Shown piece by piece: positions 41,234 to 51,184 of a stretch of 64,000 bases of DNA. Under the pieces are notes generated by a model that worked only from the letters and a program-made list of their open reading frames with translations, ran no database searches and had not been told where the DNA came from. The number at the start of each line of letters is the position of its first letter. Within the stretch, counting starts at the first letter, position 1. This DNA comes from Streptomyces sp. RKAG290. Lineage in GTDB: Bacteria; Actinomycetota; Actinomycetes; Streptomycetales; Streptomycetaceae. Where the stretch lies: positions 1,612,001 through 1,676,000 of the forward strand of contig NZ_JAJOZC010000001.1 of NCBI RefSeq assembly GCF_023701695.1. The letters are read 5' to 3'. The translations under genes were made by a program, and so were the position numbers.

Positions 41234-41839
41234 TCACCGGAGCAGCGAGTCCCGCAGGAACTCCCGCACGTGGGACAGGACCTGTTCGCGGCCGGTACCC
41301 GGTATGCCGACGGCGACGTGGACGCTGAAGCCGTCCAGGAGGGCACGCAGCCGGGCGGCGAAGCGGTCCGGGTCGACGGCACGGAACTCGCCGCGCGAGA
41401 TGCCCTCGGCCAGCAGCGCCACCAGGTCCCGGTGCCAGGCCCCCTCGATGGTGGCCTGCCGCCCGCGCGCGTCGGCGTCGGCGTTCTGCGAGCGGTTCCA
41501 GACCTCCAGCCAGAGCGTCCAGTGGGGGTCGCGCGGCCCTTCGGGCACGTACAGCCGCACATACGCGTCGAGCCGCTCGGCGGCGGGCGCCTGCCGGGAG
41601 AGCAGGGCGCTGCGCTCGGCACCGAGCCGGCCCTCGCTCCACTCCAGGGTCTGCAGCAGGAGCTCGTCCTTGGTCCGGAAGTAGTACAGCAGGTGCCCGC
41701 TGCTCATCCCGACCTCCCGCCCGAGCCCGGCCATGGTCAGCGCGTCGAGCCCGTGCTCGGCGATGGTGGCCATGGCGGCGCCGAGCAGGGTCTCGCGGGG
41801 CGGGGCGGTGTTGCGCCGCCGGGCGGGGGGCGGGGTCAT
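41234..41839 (-). CDS. TetR-family regulator (BetI-like C-terminus)
   Basis: 201 residues. The N-terminal HTH is clear: MATIAEHGLDALTMAGLGREVGMSSGHLLYYFRTKDELLLQTLEW. The C-terminal sensor part has DPHWTLWLEVWNRSQNADADARGRQATIEGAWHRDLVALLAEG, which matches the BetI-type TetR_C_6 domain. It lies between the agmatine deiminase gene (57 bases upstream) and the MFS gene (81 bases downstream), so it probably controls the catabolic unit and the transporter. The inducer is unknown; a guanidine, amine or urea-related compound fits the neighbours. Confidence 0.9.
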   Translation of the reverse strand: MTPPPARRRNTAPPRETLLGAAMATIAEHGLDALTMAGLGREVGMSSGHLLYYFRTKDELLLQTLEWSEGRLGAERSALLSRQAPAAERLDAYVRLYVPEGPRDPHWTLWLEVWNRSQNADADARGRQATIEGAWHRDLVALLAEGISRGEFRAVDPDRFAARLRALLDGFSVHVAVGIPGTGREQVLSHVREFLRDSLLR

Positions 41840-41896
41840 GCCGCGGCCGGTGCGCTGAGCATCTGGTTCACCCGTATGTTCTACCGGACCGGCCGG

Positions 41897-42922
41897 TCAG
41901 CCACGTACCGCGGGCTGCTGCTGGGTGATGCAGTGGATGCCGCCGCCGCCCGCGAAGATCGTGCGGGCGTCGACGAGGGTGACGGTGCGCCCGGGGTACA
42001 GCCGGCGGAAGATGCCCGCCGCGATCTCGTCCCGCGGGTCGTTGAAGCCGCACAGCACGACACCGCCGTTGCAGACGTAGTGGTTGATGTAGGAGTAGTC
42101 GACCCAGTGGCCCTCCTCGTCCTGCACCGCGGCCGGGGCCGGGACCTCGACGACCTGGAGGGTGCGGCCCTGCGCGTCGGTGCCGGCGCGGAGCAGCTCC
42201 ACGTTCTCCTTGCAGACCTCGTGGTCGGGGTGGGACGGGTCGGGCTGGGTGTGCACCACGACGACGCCGGGTCCGGCGAACGCGGCGACGATGTCGACGT
42301 GGCCGAGGGTGCCGAAGCCGTGCGGCGGGTAGTCGCCGGTCAGACCGCGCTTCAGCCAGATCGCCTTGGTGGTGCCGAGCTTGGCGTGGATCTCGGCCTC
42401 GACGAGCTCCTTGGTCCAGCCGGGGTTGCGCTCGGGGCCGAGCTGCACGGTCTCGGTGAGCAGCACGGTGCCCTCGCCGTCGACGTGGATGCCGCCGCCC
42501 TCGTTGACCAGGGGCGAGCTGTGCACCGGGACCCCGGCGAGGTCCGCGACATGCCGGGCGATCTTCGCGTCGTGCTCCCAGGTGGCCCAGTCCTGCGCGC
42601 CCCAGCCGTTGAAGACCCAGTCCACCGCGGCCAGCCGGCTGCCGTCGGTGACGAAGGTCGGCCCGATGTCGCGCATCCAGGCGTCGTCCAGATCGCGCTC
42701 GACCAGCTCGATGTCCGGGCCCAGGCAGGCGCGGGCGTCCCGCGACTGGCCGGTCGGGACGACCATGGTCACCGGCTCGAAGCGGCGTACGGCCCGGGCC
42801 ACGGCGGCCCACGCCTCGCGGGACTCGGCGAGGTCGTCACCGGTGAACGTGGCGTTGGGGCCGGGCCAGGCCATCCAGGTGCGCTCGTGCGGGGCCCACT
42901 CGGCCGGCATACGGAAGGTCAT
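41897..42922 (-). CDS. aguA: Agmatine deiminase
   Basis: 341 residues. It belongs to the peptidyl-arginine-deiminase-like guanidino hydrolases: MPAEWAPHERTWMAWP at the start, WMRDIGPTFV, NEGGGIHVDGEGT, GFGTLGHVDIVAAF and the catalytic Cys in GGGGIHCITQQQP near the end. The reaction converts agmatine to N-carbamoylputrescine and ammonia. It is encoded 88 bases after ureC on the same strand, with the regulator and MFS gene downstream. No carbamoylputrescine hydrolase is nearby, so the product may feed the urease-like proteins or another enzyme; this is inference. Confidence 0.9.
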   Translation of the reverse strand: MTFRMPAEWAPHERTWMAWPGPNATFTGDDLAESREAWAAVARAVRRFEPVTMVVPTGQSRDARACLGPDIELVERDLDDAWMRDIGPTFVTDGSRLAAVDWVFNGWGAQDWATWEHDAKIARHVADLAGVPVHSSPLVNEGGGIHVDGEGTVLLTETVQLGPERNPGWTKELVEAEIHAKLGTTKAIWLKRGLTGDYPPHGFGTLGHVDIVAAFAGPGVVVVHTQPDPSHPDHEVCKENVELLRAGTDAQGRTLQVVEVPAPAAVQDEEGHWVDYSYINHYVCNGGVVLCGFNDPRDEIAAGIFRRLYPGRTVTLVDARTIFAGGGGIHCITQQQPAVRG

Positions 42923-43010
42923 GTCGTCGGACTCCTGAAGGCTGTGTCTGGGGAAGTGCTGTGTCGTGAAGTGCCGCGGCGTGAGCGCCGGGTCGTGAAG
43001 CGCCGTGCGG

Positions 43011-44693
43011 TCACAGGAAGTAGAGGCGGTTGAGTGAGATCGAGTCGGCGGGTTCGGACCGCACCGGGGCCCCGTCCAGCGTCACCAGTCCGCTGTCGCC
43101 GTTCACCCCCACGTTCCCGATCCTGGAGTTGAACCGGAGGTCCGCCGGGCCGATGGAGCGGGTACCCCGGACGGCGACCCTGCGCCGTCGCGTCGGCATC
43201 AGGTCGGAGCCGAGGTCGGCCGCGGCCTTCGCCACGAAGGCCACCGAGATGTCGGCCGGGGTCGCGCCGTGCCCGCCGAACAGCGGTCCCAGGACCAGCG
43301 GTTCGCAGGTGTCGGTCGCCGCGTTGGGGTCGCCCGTCACTCCCCAGGCGGGGAAGCCCGACTTCAGGACCAGCTGCGGCTTCGCGCCGAAGAACTGCGG
43401 CTTCCAGAGCACGATGTCGGCGAGCTTGCCCACCTCGATCGAGCCGACCTCGTCCGCGAGGCCGTGCGCGATGGCCGGATTGATCGTCAGCTTCGCCACG
43501 TAACGCAGCACCCGGGCGTTGTCGTCGTGCGGGCCGTCGCCCTCCATCGGGCCCAGCTCGGCCTTCATCTTGCCCGCCATGGCGAAGGTGCGGCGTACGG
43601 TCTCGCCCGCCCGCCCCATCCCCTGCGCGTCCGACGAGGTGATGCCGATCGCGCCGAGGTCGTGCAGCACGTCCTCGGCGCCCATCGTCCCGGCCCTGAT
43701 CCGGTCGCGCGCCATGGCGGCGTCCCCGGGCAGGTCGGTCTTGAGGTCGTGGACGGAGACGATCATCCCGTAGTGCTCGGCGACCGCGTCCCGGCCGAAC
43801 GGCAGCGTCGGGTTGGTGGACGAGCCGATGACGTTCGGCACGCCCGCCATCTTCAGCACGTTCGGTACGTGCCCGCCGCCGCAGCCCTCGATGTGGAAGG
43901 CGTGGATCGTCCGGCCGTCCAGGACGCGCAGGGTGTCCTCGACGGACAGGCACTCGTTCAGGCCGTCGCTGTGCAGGGCGACCTGCACGTCGTACTCCTC
44001 CGCGACCCGCAGGGCGGTGTCCAGGGCGCGGGTGTGCGCGCCCATGTCCTCGTGCACCTTGAAGCCGGACGCGCCGCCCTCGGCGAGCGCCTCCACCAGC
44101 GGCGCGTCGTCGGAGGACGAACCACGGGCCAGGAAGCCGATGTTGACCGGCCAGGCGTCGAAGGCGCTGAAGGCGTGGCGCAGCGCCCACGGCGAGTTGA
44201 CGCCGACGCCCCAGACCGGGCCGAACTCCTGGCCGATGACCGTGGTGACGCCGGAGGCGAGCGACGCCTCCATGATGCGCGGCGAGAGCAGATGGACGTG
44301 GGTGTCGACGGCGCCGGCCGTGGCGATCATGCCCTCGCCGGAGACGATGCTGGTGCCCGTGCCGACGACGACGTCCACGCCGTCGAGCGTGTCCGGGTTG
44401 CCGGCCCGTCCGATCGAGCAGATCCGGCCTTCGCGGATGCCGATGGAGACCTTCCGGATGCCCTGGGCCGCGTCGATGACCAGCACGTTGCTGATGACGA
44501 CGTCGCAGGTGTCGCGGACGGCCGCGGCCTTGAGGTGCAGGCCGTCGCGAGCCGTCTTGCCGAAGCCGGCCAGGAACTCGTCGCCCTGCTGCTGCGCGTC
44601 CGACTCGACGCGCACCACCAGGCCGGAGTCACCGAGCACGACCCGGTCCCCGGCGCGCGGTCCGTGTGTCGACGCGTATGCGTACGGATCCAT
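43011..44693 (-). CDS. ureC: Urease alpha subunit, non-canonical
   Basis: 560 residues from the ATG at 44693, which shares one base with the ureAB stop (TGATG). The metal ligands are kept: HVH in VDTHVHLLSPR, the carbamylated Lys212 in GFKVHED, His in VALHSDGLNE, His in HIEGCGGGH and Asp in ITSSDAQGMGR. The active-site flap differs: standard ureases have MVCHHL, while this one reads VSVHDL, so the flap Cys is Val. Accessory genes ureD-G are absent nearby. Nickel binding is plausible from the ligands, but classical urease activity is not assured. The protein may act on a urea-like or carbamoyl substrate. Confidence 0.85.
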   Translation of the reverse strand: MDPYAYASTHGPRAGDRVVLGDSGLVVRVESDAQQQGDEFLAGFGKTARDGLHLKAAAVRDTCDVVISNVLVIDAAQGIRKVSIGIREGRICSIGRAGNPDTLDGVDVVVGTGTSIVSGEGMIATAGAVDTHVHLLSPRIMEASLASGVTTVIGQEFGPVWGVGVNSPWALRHAFSAFDAWPVNIGFLARGSSSDDAPLVEALAEGGASGFKVHEDMGAHTRALDTALRVAEEYDVQVALHSDGLNECLSVEDTLRVLDGRTIHAFHIEGCGGGHVPNVLKMAGVPNVIGSSTNPTLPFGRDAVAEHYGMIVSVHDLKTDLPGDAAMARDRIRAGTMGAEDVLHDLGAIGITSSDAQGMGRAGETVRRTFAMAGKMKAELGPMEGDGPHDDNARVLRYVAKLTINPAIAHGLADEVGSIEVGKLADIVLWKPQFFGAKPQLVLKSGFPAWGVTGDPNAATDTCEPLVLGPLFGGHGATPADISVAFVAKAAADLGSDLMPTRRRRVAVRGTRSIGPADLRFNSRIGNVGVNGDSGLVTLDGAPVRSEPADSISLNRLYFL

Positions 44694-45391
44694 CAGGCTT
44701 CGCCCTCCGCTCCCAGATAACCGCAGGCCACCGCGCGTCGCAGGGCCTCCTCCTTCGCCCCCGGCGCGTCCAGCGGGCCGTCGACCAGACCGGCGAAGCC
44801 GATCGCGATGCGGGCGCCGCCGATCGGGAGCAGACCGACCTCGGCCTCGCCGCCCGGGTCGAACCTGACCGAGGACCCGGCCGGGACGCACAGCCGCATG
44901 CCGTATGCCGCCGCCCGGTCGAAGTCGAGCCGCGGATTGGCCTCGAAGAAGTGGAAGTGCGAGGTGACGCTGACCGGGACGGTCGCGGTGTTGCGCACGG
45001 TCAGCCGCAGCGCAGGCTCCGGTTCGGCGTGCGGCGGGGCCGGCAGCACCGCGCCGGGGGCGCTGTCGCCCAGCCGGATCCCGGTGCCGGCGCCGATGGG
45101 ATCGGAGACCACGGCCAGCCGCGATCCGTCGTCGAAGACGGCTTCCACATGGACCTCGGTGACCACGTCCGCCACGCCGGGCAGCACGTCGTCGGGTCCC
45201 AGCACGCTGCGTGCCGCGGCGATCGCCTCGGCGAGCCGTCGCCCGTCGCGGGCCGCCTCGCAGACGGTGTCCGCGACGAGTGCGGTCGCCTCGGGGACGT
45301 TGAGCCGCAGGCCACGCGCCCGGCGCGCCCGCGCCAGTTCGGCGGCTCCGAAGAGCAGCAGCCGGTCCCGCTCGGTCGGGGTCAGTCGCAC
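44693..45391 (-). CDS. ureAB: Fused urease gamma-beta subunit (UreAB)
   Basis: 232 residues from the GTG at 45391, with AGGAGG upstream. The first 100 residues are the gamma-like part (LTPTERDRLLLFGAAELARARRARGLRLNVPEATAL, EVHVEAVFDDGSRLAVVSDPI); the rest is the beta-like part (VRNTATVPVSVTSHFHFFEANPRLDFDRAAAYGMRL). Fusion of the two small subunits occurs in some actinobacteria and in Helicobacter. It is translated just before ureC by a one-base overlap. A divergent NCS1 permease shares the promoter region, so transport and breakdown of a nitrogen compound are probably co-regulated. Confidence 0.88.
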   Translation of the reverse strand: MRLTPTERDRLLLFGAAELARARRARGLRLNVPEATALVADTVCEAARDGRRLAEAIAAARSVLGPDDVLPGVADVVTEVHVEAVFDDGSRLAVVSDPIGAGTGIRLGDSAPGAVLPAPPHAEPEPALRLTVRNTATVPVSVTSHFHFFEANPRLDFDRAAAYGMRLCVPAGSSVRFDPGGEAEVGLLPIGGARIAIGFAGLVDGPLDAPGAKEEALRRAVACGYLGAEGEA

Positions 45392-45408
45392 GTCACCACA
45401 CCTCCTGT

Positions 45409-45503
45409 TTGAACAACACTCTAACCATGACTTCCCAGGATCAGGAATAGCTAGACCATTGACGGGTCAGGTTGGATTGCGTCACATTGAGCAGCACTCA
45501 AAC
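45409..45503. promoter_or_regulatory. Two direct-repeat operators between ureAB and the NCS1 permease
   Basis: TTGAACAACACTCTAAC (45409-45425) and TTGAGCAGCACTCAAAC (45487-45503) match at 14 of 17 positions, and the second contains the inverted repeat TTGAG/CTCAA. One lies by the ureAB start and the other by the NCS1 start, 78 bases apart. A shared regulator, perhaps the TetR protein of the cluster, is inferred. Confidence 0.55.
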
Positions 45504-45526
45504 AGTCGAATGTCAGGGGCGGCCTC

Positions 45527-46978
45527 ATGCCGATCGAACAGCACGGAGTCGACACCATCCCGGAGGCGGAGCGCACCAGCACCCCACGCGACCTCGTCTC
45601 GATCCTGCTCGGATCGAATCTCTGCCTGGGCGTGATCGTCTTCGGCTGGCTCCCGGTCTCCTTCGGCCTGGGCCTGTGGCCCGCGGTGACCTCGGTCGTC
45701 GTCGGCACCGTCGTCGGTGTCGCGGTCACCGCTCCGCTCGCCCTGGTGTCGCTGCGCACGGCGACGAACCTGTCGACCTCCAGCGGCGCGGCCTTCGGCG
45801 TACGCGGCCGGCTGGTCGGTTCCGTCGTCGGACTGCTGCTCGCGCTGGGCTACACGGCTCTCACGCTGTGGATCGGCGGGGACGTGATGGTCGGCACCCT
45901 GGCCCGCATCGCCGGACTGCCGACCGGCGGCCTCTCGCACACCCTGGTCTACGCGCTGCTGGCGGGCTGCACCGTCGTCGGCGCGGTGTACGGGTACCGG
46001 CTGCTGCTGCGCCTGAGCAAGATCCTCGCGGTCGGCATGACCGTACTGCTGCTGATCGGCCTGATCGCCTACGCCCCGGACCTCACCACCGCCGCCCCGC
46101 CGGACACCCCGTACCTGCTCGGCTCCTTCTGGCCCACCTGGGCGCTGTCCGCCGTCGCCGCCGGGCTGAGCGGCCCGATCGCCTTCATCACGCTGCTCGG
46201 CGACTACACCCGGTACATCTCACCGGCCCGGCACCAGCCGCGCCGCGTGCTGCGCGCCACCTGTGCCGGCCTGGTCGTCGGCCTGCTGGTCCCGCAGCTC
46301 TTCGGCACGTACACCGCGCTGGCGGCCCGCGCCTCGCTCGACTACGCGGGCCCGCTGGTCGCCGCCTCGCCCGTCTGGTACCTGGTGCCGCTGCTCCTCG
46401 CGGCCACCGCGGGCTCCGTGGGCAACGCCGGTCTGATGCTCTACTCGATGGGTCTCGACCTGGACGCGATCCTGCCCCGCGCCACCCGGGCGCGGGCGAC
46501 ACTGGTCGTCGCCGCCGTGGCCACCGCGTTCGTGTTCCTCGGCCACTTCGTCTGGAACGCGCAGTCGGCGATGACGTCGTTCGTACTGCTGCTCACCGCG
46601 ATCGGCACCCCGTGGGCGGTGATCACGATGATCTCCCACCTGCGCTGCCGGGGTACGTACGACGCGGAGGCCCTGCAGGTCTACAACCGCGGCACCCGGG
46701 GCGGCGTCTACTGGTTCCGGGCCGGCTGGCAGCCGCACGCCACCTTCGGCTGGGCGCTGGGGGCCGCGGTGGGACTGTGCGGCGTCTCCACCCCGCTCTA
46801 CGAGGGGCCGCTGCTCACGCTGACCGGCGGGGTGGACTGCAGCTTCGTGCTGTCGGGCCTGGTGGGCGGGGTGACGTACGCCGTCCTGACCAGGCGCGGC
46901 AGCCGGCCCGCGACCGAGCGGGCTGCCGCCGCCGACCTCGTGACCGCCGTGCCGCCCTCCGGGGCGGGCCAGGGCTGA
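45527..46978 (+). CDS. NCS1-family nucleobase/hydantoin-type permease
   Basis: 483 residues with about 12 membrane helices. The N-terminal IPEAERTSTPRDLVSILLGSNLCLGVIVFGWLPVSFGLGL and SSGAAFGVRGRLVGS segments match cytosine/purine/allantoin permeases, as does GDYTRYISP in the middle. It imports a neutral nitrogen heterocycle or related compound with Na+ or H+. It is transcribed away from ureAB-ureC, so the importer and the urease-like enzyme probably act on one catabolic route. A hairpin at 46985-47021 ends the gene. Confidence 0.88.
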   Translation: MPIEQHGVDTIPEAERTSTPRDLVSILLGSNLCLGVIVFGWLPVSFGLGLWPAVTSVVVGTVVGVAVTAPLALVSLRTATNLSTSSGAAFGVRGRLVGSVVGLLLALGYTALTLWIGGDVMVGTLARIAGLPTGGLSHTLVYALLAGCTVVGAVYGYRLLLRLSKILAVGMTVLLLIGLIAYAPDLTTAAPPDTPYLLGSFWPTWALSAVAAGLSGPIAFITLLGDYTRYISPARHQPRRVLRATCAGLVVGLLVPQLFGTYTALAARASLDYAGPLVAASPVWYLVPLLLAATAGSVGNAGLMLYSMGLDLDAILPRATRARATLVVAAVATAFVFLGHFVWNAQSAMTSFVLLLTAIGTPWAVITMISHLRCRGTYDAEALQVYNRGTRGGVYWFRAGWQPHATFGWALGAAVGLCGVSTPLYEGPLLTLTGGVDCSFVLSGLVGGVTYAVLTRRGSRPATERAAAADLVTAVPPSGAGQG

Positions 46979-46984
46979 AAACAC

Positions 46985-47021
46985 CTCTCCCGGTGGACGG
47001 CCCCGCCGTCCACCGGGAGAG
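46985..47021. terminator. Hairpin terminator between NCS1 permease and ilvE
   Basis: CTCTCCCGGTGGACGGC (46985-47001) and GCCGTCCACCGGGAGAG (47005-47021) form a perfect 17-base stem with a CCC loop between convergent genes. Confidence 0.92.
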
Positions 47022-47080
47022 AAGCGCACCACACCCCCGGTCCGATCCGGCCGGGCACGGCCTGATCCGGGGTAAGGCCC

Positions 47081-48169
47081 TCAGCCGATCGGGTGCATCC
47101 AGCCGTGGACGTCCTCGGCGGTGCCGCGCTGGATGTCCAGCAGGCGCTCGCGCAGCTTGAGGGTGACCGGGCCCGGCGTGCCGTCGCCCTGGACCCACTC
47201 GCCGCTCGCGCTCTTCACGGTGCCGACGGGGGTGATCACGGCGGCGGTGCCGCAGGCGAAGACCTCGGTGAGGTCGCCGGCCGCGGTGTCGTCGCGCCAC
47301 TGGTCGATGGAGACCCGGCTCTCCTCGGACTCGTGACCGAGGTCCTGGGCCAGCCTGAGCAGCGAGTCACGGGTGATGCCGGCGAGCAGCGACCCGGTCA
47401 GCTTCGGGGTGACGATCCTGTTCCCGTACACGAAGTACAGGTTCATGCCGCCCAGCTCCTCGACCCACTTGTGCTCGACGGCGTCGAGGTAGGCGACCTG
47501 GTCGCAGCCCTTCGCGGCGGCCTCGGCCTGGGCGAGGAGGGACGCGGCGTAGTTGCCGCCGGTCTTGGCGTCACCCATGCCACCGGGGACCGCGCGCACC
47601 CGGTCCTCGGAGAGCCAGATGGAGACCGGCTTCACACCGCCCGTGAAGTACGCGCCGGCCGGCGAGGCGATCACCAGGAAGAGGTACTCGTTGGCCGGCC
47701 GCACGCCGAGACCGACCTCGGTCGCGATCATGAACGGGCGCAGGTAGAGCGACTCCTCGCCGCCGTGCTCCGGCACCCAGGCCGCGTCCTGCTGGACTAG
47801 CGCGTCGCAGGCCTCGACGAACGTCTCGACGGGCAGCTCCGGCATGGCGAGCCGGTGCGCGGACCGCCGGAAGCGCTCGGCGTTGGCCTCGGGGCGGAAG
47901 GTGGCGACCGAGCCGTCGGGCTGGCGGTAGGCCTTGAGCCCCTCGAAGATCTCCTGGCCGTAATGCAGCGTCATGTTGGCGGGGTCGATCGACAGCGGCG
48001 CGTACGGGACGAGCTGGGCGTCGTGCCAGCCGCGGCCTTCGGTCCACTTGATCGTCACCATGTGATCGGTGAAGTGGCGGCCGAATCCGGGCTTGACCAG
48101 GATCGCCTCGCGCTCCGCGTCGGACAGCGGGTTCGAGGTGGGCTTGAGCTCGATCGTGGGCGTCGTCAT
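47081..48169 (-). CDS. ilvE: Branched-chain amino-acid aminotransferase
   Basis: 362 residues. It is a class IV, fold-type IV aminotransferase: [31 protein letters not shown], the PLP lysine in [15 protein letters not shown], and the [20 protein letters not shown] block. It makes the last step of valine, leucine and isoleucine synthesis by transferring the amino group from glutamate. The gene follows leuB by about 240 bases and is ended from the left by the shared hairpin with the NCS1 gene. Confidence 0.96.
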   Translation of the reverse strand: MTTPTIELKPTSNPLSDAEREAILVKPGFGRHFTDHMVTIKWTEGRGWHDAQLVPYAPLSIDPANMTLHYGQEIFEGLKAYRQPDGSVATFRPEANAERFRRSAHRLAMPELPVETFVEACDALVQQDAAWVPEHGGEESLYLRPFMIATEVGLGVRPANEYLFLVIASPAGAYFTGGVKPVSIWLSEDRVRAVPGGMGDAKTGGNYAASLLAQAEAAAKGCDQVAYLDAVEHKWVEELGGMNLYFVYGNRIVTPKLTGSLLAGITRDSLLRLAQDLGHESEESRVSIDQWRDDTAAGDLTEVFACGTAAVITPVGTVKSASGEWVQGDGTPGPVTLKLRERLLDIQRGTAEDVHGWMHPIG

Positions 48170-48356
48170 GAGTCCTGTCCTTCACCGGTTCTGTGTGTGT
48201 AGGACCGCGCCCACGCCCACTCCTGTCGGACAGGTGCTAGGACGTCCGAGCTTCGCTGCAAGCCGCGGCCCGTTCGATTATCTCTCGCGGGGGGCCGTGC
48301 ACGAAATGGCGTGAATGCGGTCCAGGGTTCGATGGTCACACCCGGGGCCGCACAGC

Positions 48357-48393
48357 AGAAGCCGCCGGGTGCGTGTGCGACCCGGCGGCTTCT
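48357..48393 (-). terminator. Hairpin terminator after leuB
   Basis: AGAAGCCGCCGGGT (48357-48370) and ACCCGGCGGCTTCT (48380-48393) pair over 14 bases, 17 bases after the leuB stop. It implies that ilvE has its own promoter in the 187 bases that follow. Confidence 0.85.
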
Positions 48394-48409
48394 TGGTGGA
48401 GTCGTCGGA

Positions 48410-49450
48410 TCAGCCCGCTACGCGTACCGCGAGCGCGTCGCCGATCTCGTCGGTGCTGCGAGCCGTGCCGTCGCGCTCCGCGAGGTCCGCGGAGACGGCG
48501 TCCTCGATGCGCAGGGCCTCGGCCTCGTGGCCGAGGTGGCGCAGCAGGAGGGCCACGGAGAGGATCGTGGCGGTCGGGTCGGCCTTGCCCTGGCCCGCGA
48601 TGTCGGGGGCCGAGCCGTGGACCGGCTCGAACATCGACGGGAAGGCGCCCGTCGGGTTGATGTTGCCGGAGGCGGCCAGGCCGATGCCGCCGGATACGGC
48701 CGCGGCGAGGTCGGTCAGGATGTCACCGAAGAGGTTGTCGGTGACGATGACGTCGAAGCGCTCCGGCTGGGTGACGAAGAAGATCGTCGCCGCGTCGACG
48801 TGCAGGTAGTCGGTGGTGACCTGGGGGTACTCGGCCGCCACCTTGTCGAAGGTGTTCTTCCACAGGTGGCCCGCGTACACGAGGACGTTGTTCTTGTGGA
48901 CCAGCGTCAGCTTCTTGCGCGGACGGGCGGCGGCCCGCTCGAAGGCGTCCCGGACCACGCGCTCGACACCGAAGGCGGTGTTGAGGCTGACCTCGGTGGC
49001 GACCTCGTGCTCGGTACCGGTGCGCAGCGAACCGCCGTTGCCGGTGTACGGGCCCTCGGTGCCCTCGCGGACGACGACGAAGTCGATGTCCGGACGGCCG
49101 GCCAGCGGGGTCTCGGTGTTCGGGAACAGCTTCGACGGCCGCAGGTTGATGAAGTGGTCGAAGGCGAAGCGCAGCTTCAGCAGCAGCCCGCGCTCCAGGA
49201 CACCGGACGGCACGGAGGGGTCACCGATCGCGCCGAGCAGGATGGCGTCGTGGCCCTTGAGGGCTTCCAGCTCCGCGTCCGGGAGGGTCTCACCGGTGCG
49301 GTGCCATCGCTGGGCGCCGAGGTCGTACTCCTTGGTCTCCAGCTTCACATCCTGCGGGAGAACAGCGTTGAGGACCTTGAGGCCCTGGGCCACGACCTCC
49401 CGGCCGATACCGTCACCGGGGATCACTGCGAGATCGATGCTGCGAGACAT
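48410..49450 (-). CDS. leuB: 3-isopropylmalate dehydrogenase
   Basis: 346 residues from the ATG at 49450; the longer frame upstream has no family residues. The isocitrate/isopropylmalate dehydrogenase features are complete: [14 protein letters not shown], the substrate Arg in [63 protein letters not shown] and [20 protein letters not shown]. It performs the NAD-dependent oxidative decarboxylation step of leucine synthesis. Its placement next to ilvE and near cimA fits a branched-chain amino-acid region. Confidence 0.96.
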   Translation of the reverse strand: MSRSIDLAVIPGDGIGREVVAQGLKVLNAVLPQDVKLETKEYDLGAQRWHRTGETLPDAELEALKGHDAILLGAIGDPSVPSGVLERGLLLKLRFAFDHFINLRPSKLFPNTETPLAGRPDIDFVVVREGTEGPYTGNGGSLRTGTEHEVATEVSLNTAFGVERVVRDAFERAAARPRKKLTLVHKNNVLVYAGHLWKNTFDKVAAEYPQVTTDYLHVDAATIFFVTQPERFDVIVTDNLFGDILTDLAAAVSGGIGLAASGNINPTGAFPSMFEPVHGSAPDIAGQGKADPTATILSVALLLRHLGHEAEALRIEDAVSADLAERDGTARSTDEIGDALAVRVAG

Positions 49451-49581
49451 GTCCGGCACCCTACTGGGGCGTCCCACCCCATGACATCCGGCGTCCACCA
49501 TACGGACACATGGGCAGCTGTACGTGTACCGTTCACCCATTCGACGGGATGCCGTCAGGGAACGGGTGGAGGTTGTCGCCC

Positions 49582-51153
49582 ATGGACATCCCCCGCTTCG
49601 GCATCCCCGAGAAAATCGCCGACCGCATGAGCATGGCCGAACAGCACGACTACCTGCGCACCCGACTGACCCGCCGCGGTGTGCTGCGTACGGGCGTGGC
49701 GACCGCCGCCGTCGCCGGTGCCGGGCTCGGCACCTCGCTGACCGCCTCCCCCGCATACGCCGCGCCGACGGTGGTGACCTCTCACAGCACCACCCGGGTG
49801 GACGGTGCGCTGGTCGCCCCGTTCGGCCGGCACCTGGCCTACGGCGCCGACCCGAAGACGCAGATGACGGTCTCCTGGCAGGTCCCCTTCGCCGTCCGCC
49901 GGCCGTACATCCGGATCGGCCTCAAGCCGTGGGCGCTGAGCCGGAAGATCGACGCCGAGGTGCGCCACCTCACCACCCCGCTGCTGAACGACGGCAAGAT
50001 CGCGGCGGCCGAGCAGTTCTACGTGCACGCGGGCCTGGAGCGGCTGAAGCCCGGCACGACGTACTACTACGGCGTCGGCCACGACGGCTTCGACCCGGCC
50101 GACACCCGCAACCTGGGCACACTCGGCACCTTCACGACCGCCCCCGCGCGCGCCGGCACCTTCACCTTCACCGCCTTCGGCGACCAGGGCGTCAGCTACC
50201 ACGCGCTCGGCAACGACCAGCTGATCCTGGGCCAGAACCCCGCCTTCCACCTGCACGCGGGCGACATCTGCTACGCCGACCCGTCGGGCTCCGGCCAGAG
50301 CAGCGACACCTACGACGCCCGCACCTGGGACCAGTTCCTGGCGCAGACGGAGACCGTCTCGAAGACCGTGCCGTGGATGGTGACCACCGGCAACCACGAC
50401 ATGGAGGCCTGGTACTCGCCGGACGGCTACGGCGGCCAGAACGCCCGCTGGACACTGCCGGACAACGGCCCGGACCCGGTGAACCAGCCGGGCGCGTACT
50501 CCTTCGTGCACGGCAACGTGGGCGTGATCGCGCTCGACGCCAATGACGTCTCGTACGAGATCCCCGCCAACTTCGGCATCAGCGGCGGCAAGCAGACGCG
50601 CTGGCTGGACCGGCGGCTGGGCGAGCTGCGGGCCCGCCACGACATCGACTTCCTGGTGGTCTTCTTCCACCACTGCGCCTTCTCCACGACCAACGCGCAC
50701 GCCTCGGACGGCGGGGTCCGCGACGCCTGGGTGCCGCTCTTCGAGAAGCACGAGGTGGACCTGGTCATCAACGGCCACAACCACGTCTACGAGCGCACCG
50801 ACGCGATCCTGAAGAACGCGGTCCGGCGCGCGGTGCCGATCGGCGAGCGCACCGACCCCACCAGGGACGGGATCGTCTACGTCACGGCGGGCGGCGCGGG
50901 CAAGGCGCTGTACGACTTCCCGGCGCCCGACAGCTACGAGGGGCACGTCGCGGACCGGGAGAGCGTGAACACCTATCACGTGGTCAAGGGCGGTGGAAAA
51001 GCAGCCGAGACCGTCGAGTGGTCACGGGTGCGCTACACCGGCTTCTCGTTCCTCGCGGTGGAGGTGGAGGCCGGGCGGCACGCCCGGATGAAGGTCACCG
51101 CGCTCGCCGAGTCCGGCGAGCGCATCGACCACTTCGAGATCAGCCGGGGCTGA
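49582..51153 (+). CDS. Tat-exported purple-acid-phosphatase-like metallophosphoesterase
   Basis: 523 residues from the ATG at 49582, with GGAGG nine bases upstream; earlier starts add no signal features. A Tat motif ([20 protein letters not shown]) opens the protein. A fibronectin-like beta domain (about 90-190, ending [12 protein letters not shown]) leads to the metallophosphatase: [31 protein letters not shown] and [11 protein letters not shown], which supply the two-metal site. Such enzymes release phosphate from organic phosphates outside the cell. It is a single-gene unit divergent from leuB. Substrate range is unknown. Confidence 0.88.
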   Translation: MDIPRFGIPEKIADRMSMAEQHDYLRTRLTRRGVLRTGVATAAVAGAGLGTSLTASPAYAAPTVVTSHSTTRVDGALVAPFGRHLAYGADPKTQMTVSWQVPFAVRRPYIRIGLKPWALSRKIDAEVRHLTTPLLNDGKIAAAEQFYVHAGLERLKPGTTYYYGVGHDGFDPADTRNLGTLGTFTTAPARAGTFTFTAFGDQGVSYHALGNDQLILGQNPAFHLHAGDICYADPSGSGQSSDTYDARTWDQFLAQTETVSKTVPWMVTTGNHDMEAWYSPDGYGGQNARWTLPDNGPDPVNQPGAYSFVHGNVGVIALDANDVSYEIPANFGISGGKQTRWLDRRLGELRARHDIDFLVVFFHHCAFSTTNAHASDGGVRDAWVPLFEKHEVDLVINGHNHVYERTDAILKNAVRRAVPIGERTDPTRDGIVYVTAGGAGKALYDFPAPDSYEGHVADRESVNTYHVVKGGGKAAETVEWSRVRYTGFSFLAVEVEAGRHARMKVTALAESGERIDHFEISRG

Positions 51154-51184
51154 CCTCGAAGTCACGGCTGCGGCACGGCCCGGT

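Noticed and set aside
39590..43033. A 1147-codon open frame on the plus strand
   Set aside because: It spans the antisense strand of three unrelated genes (MFS, TetR, agmatine deiminase), which a real gene would not do.
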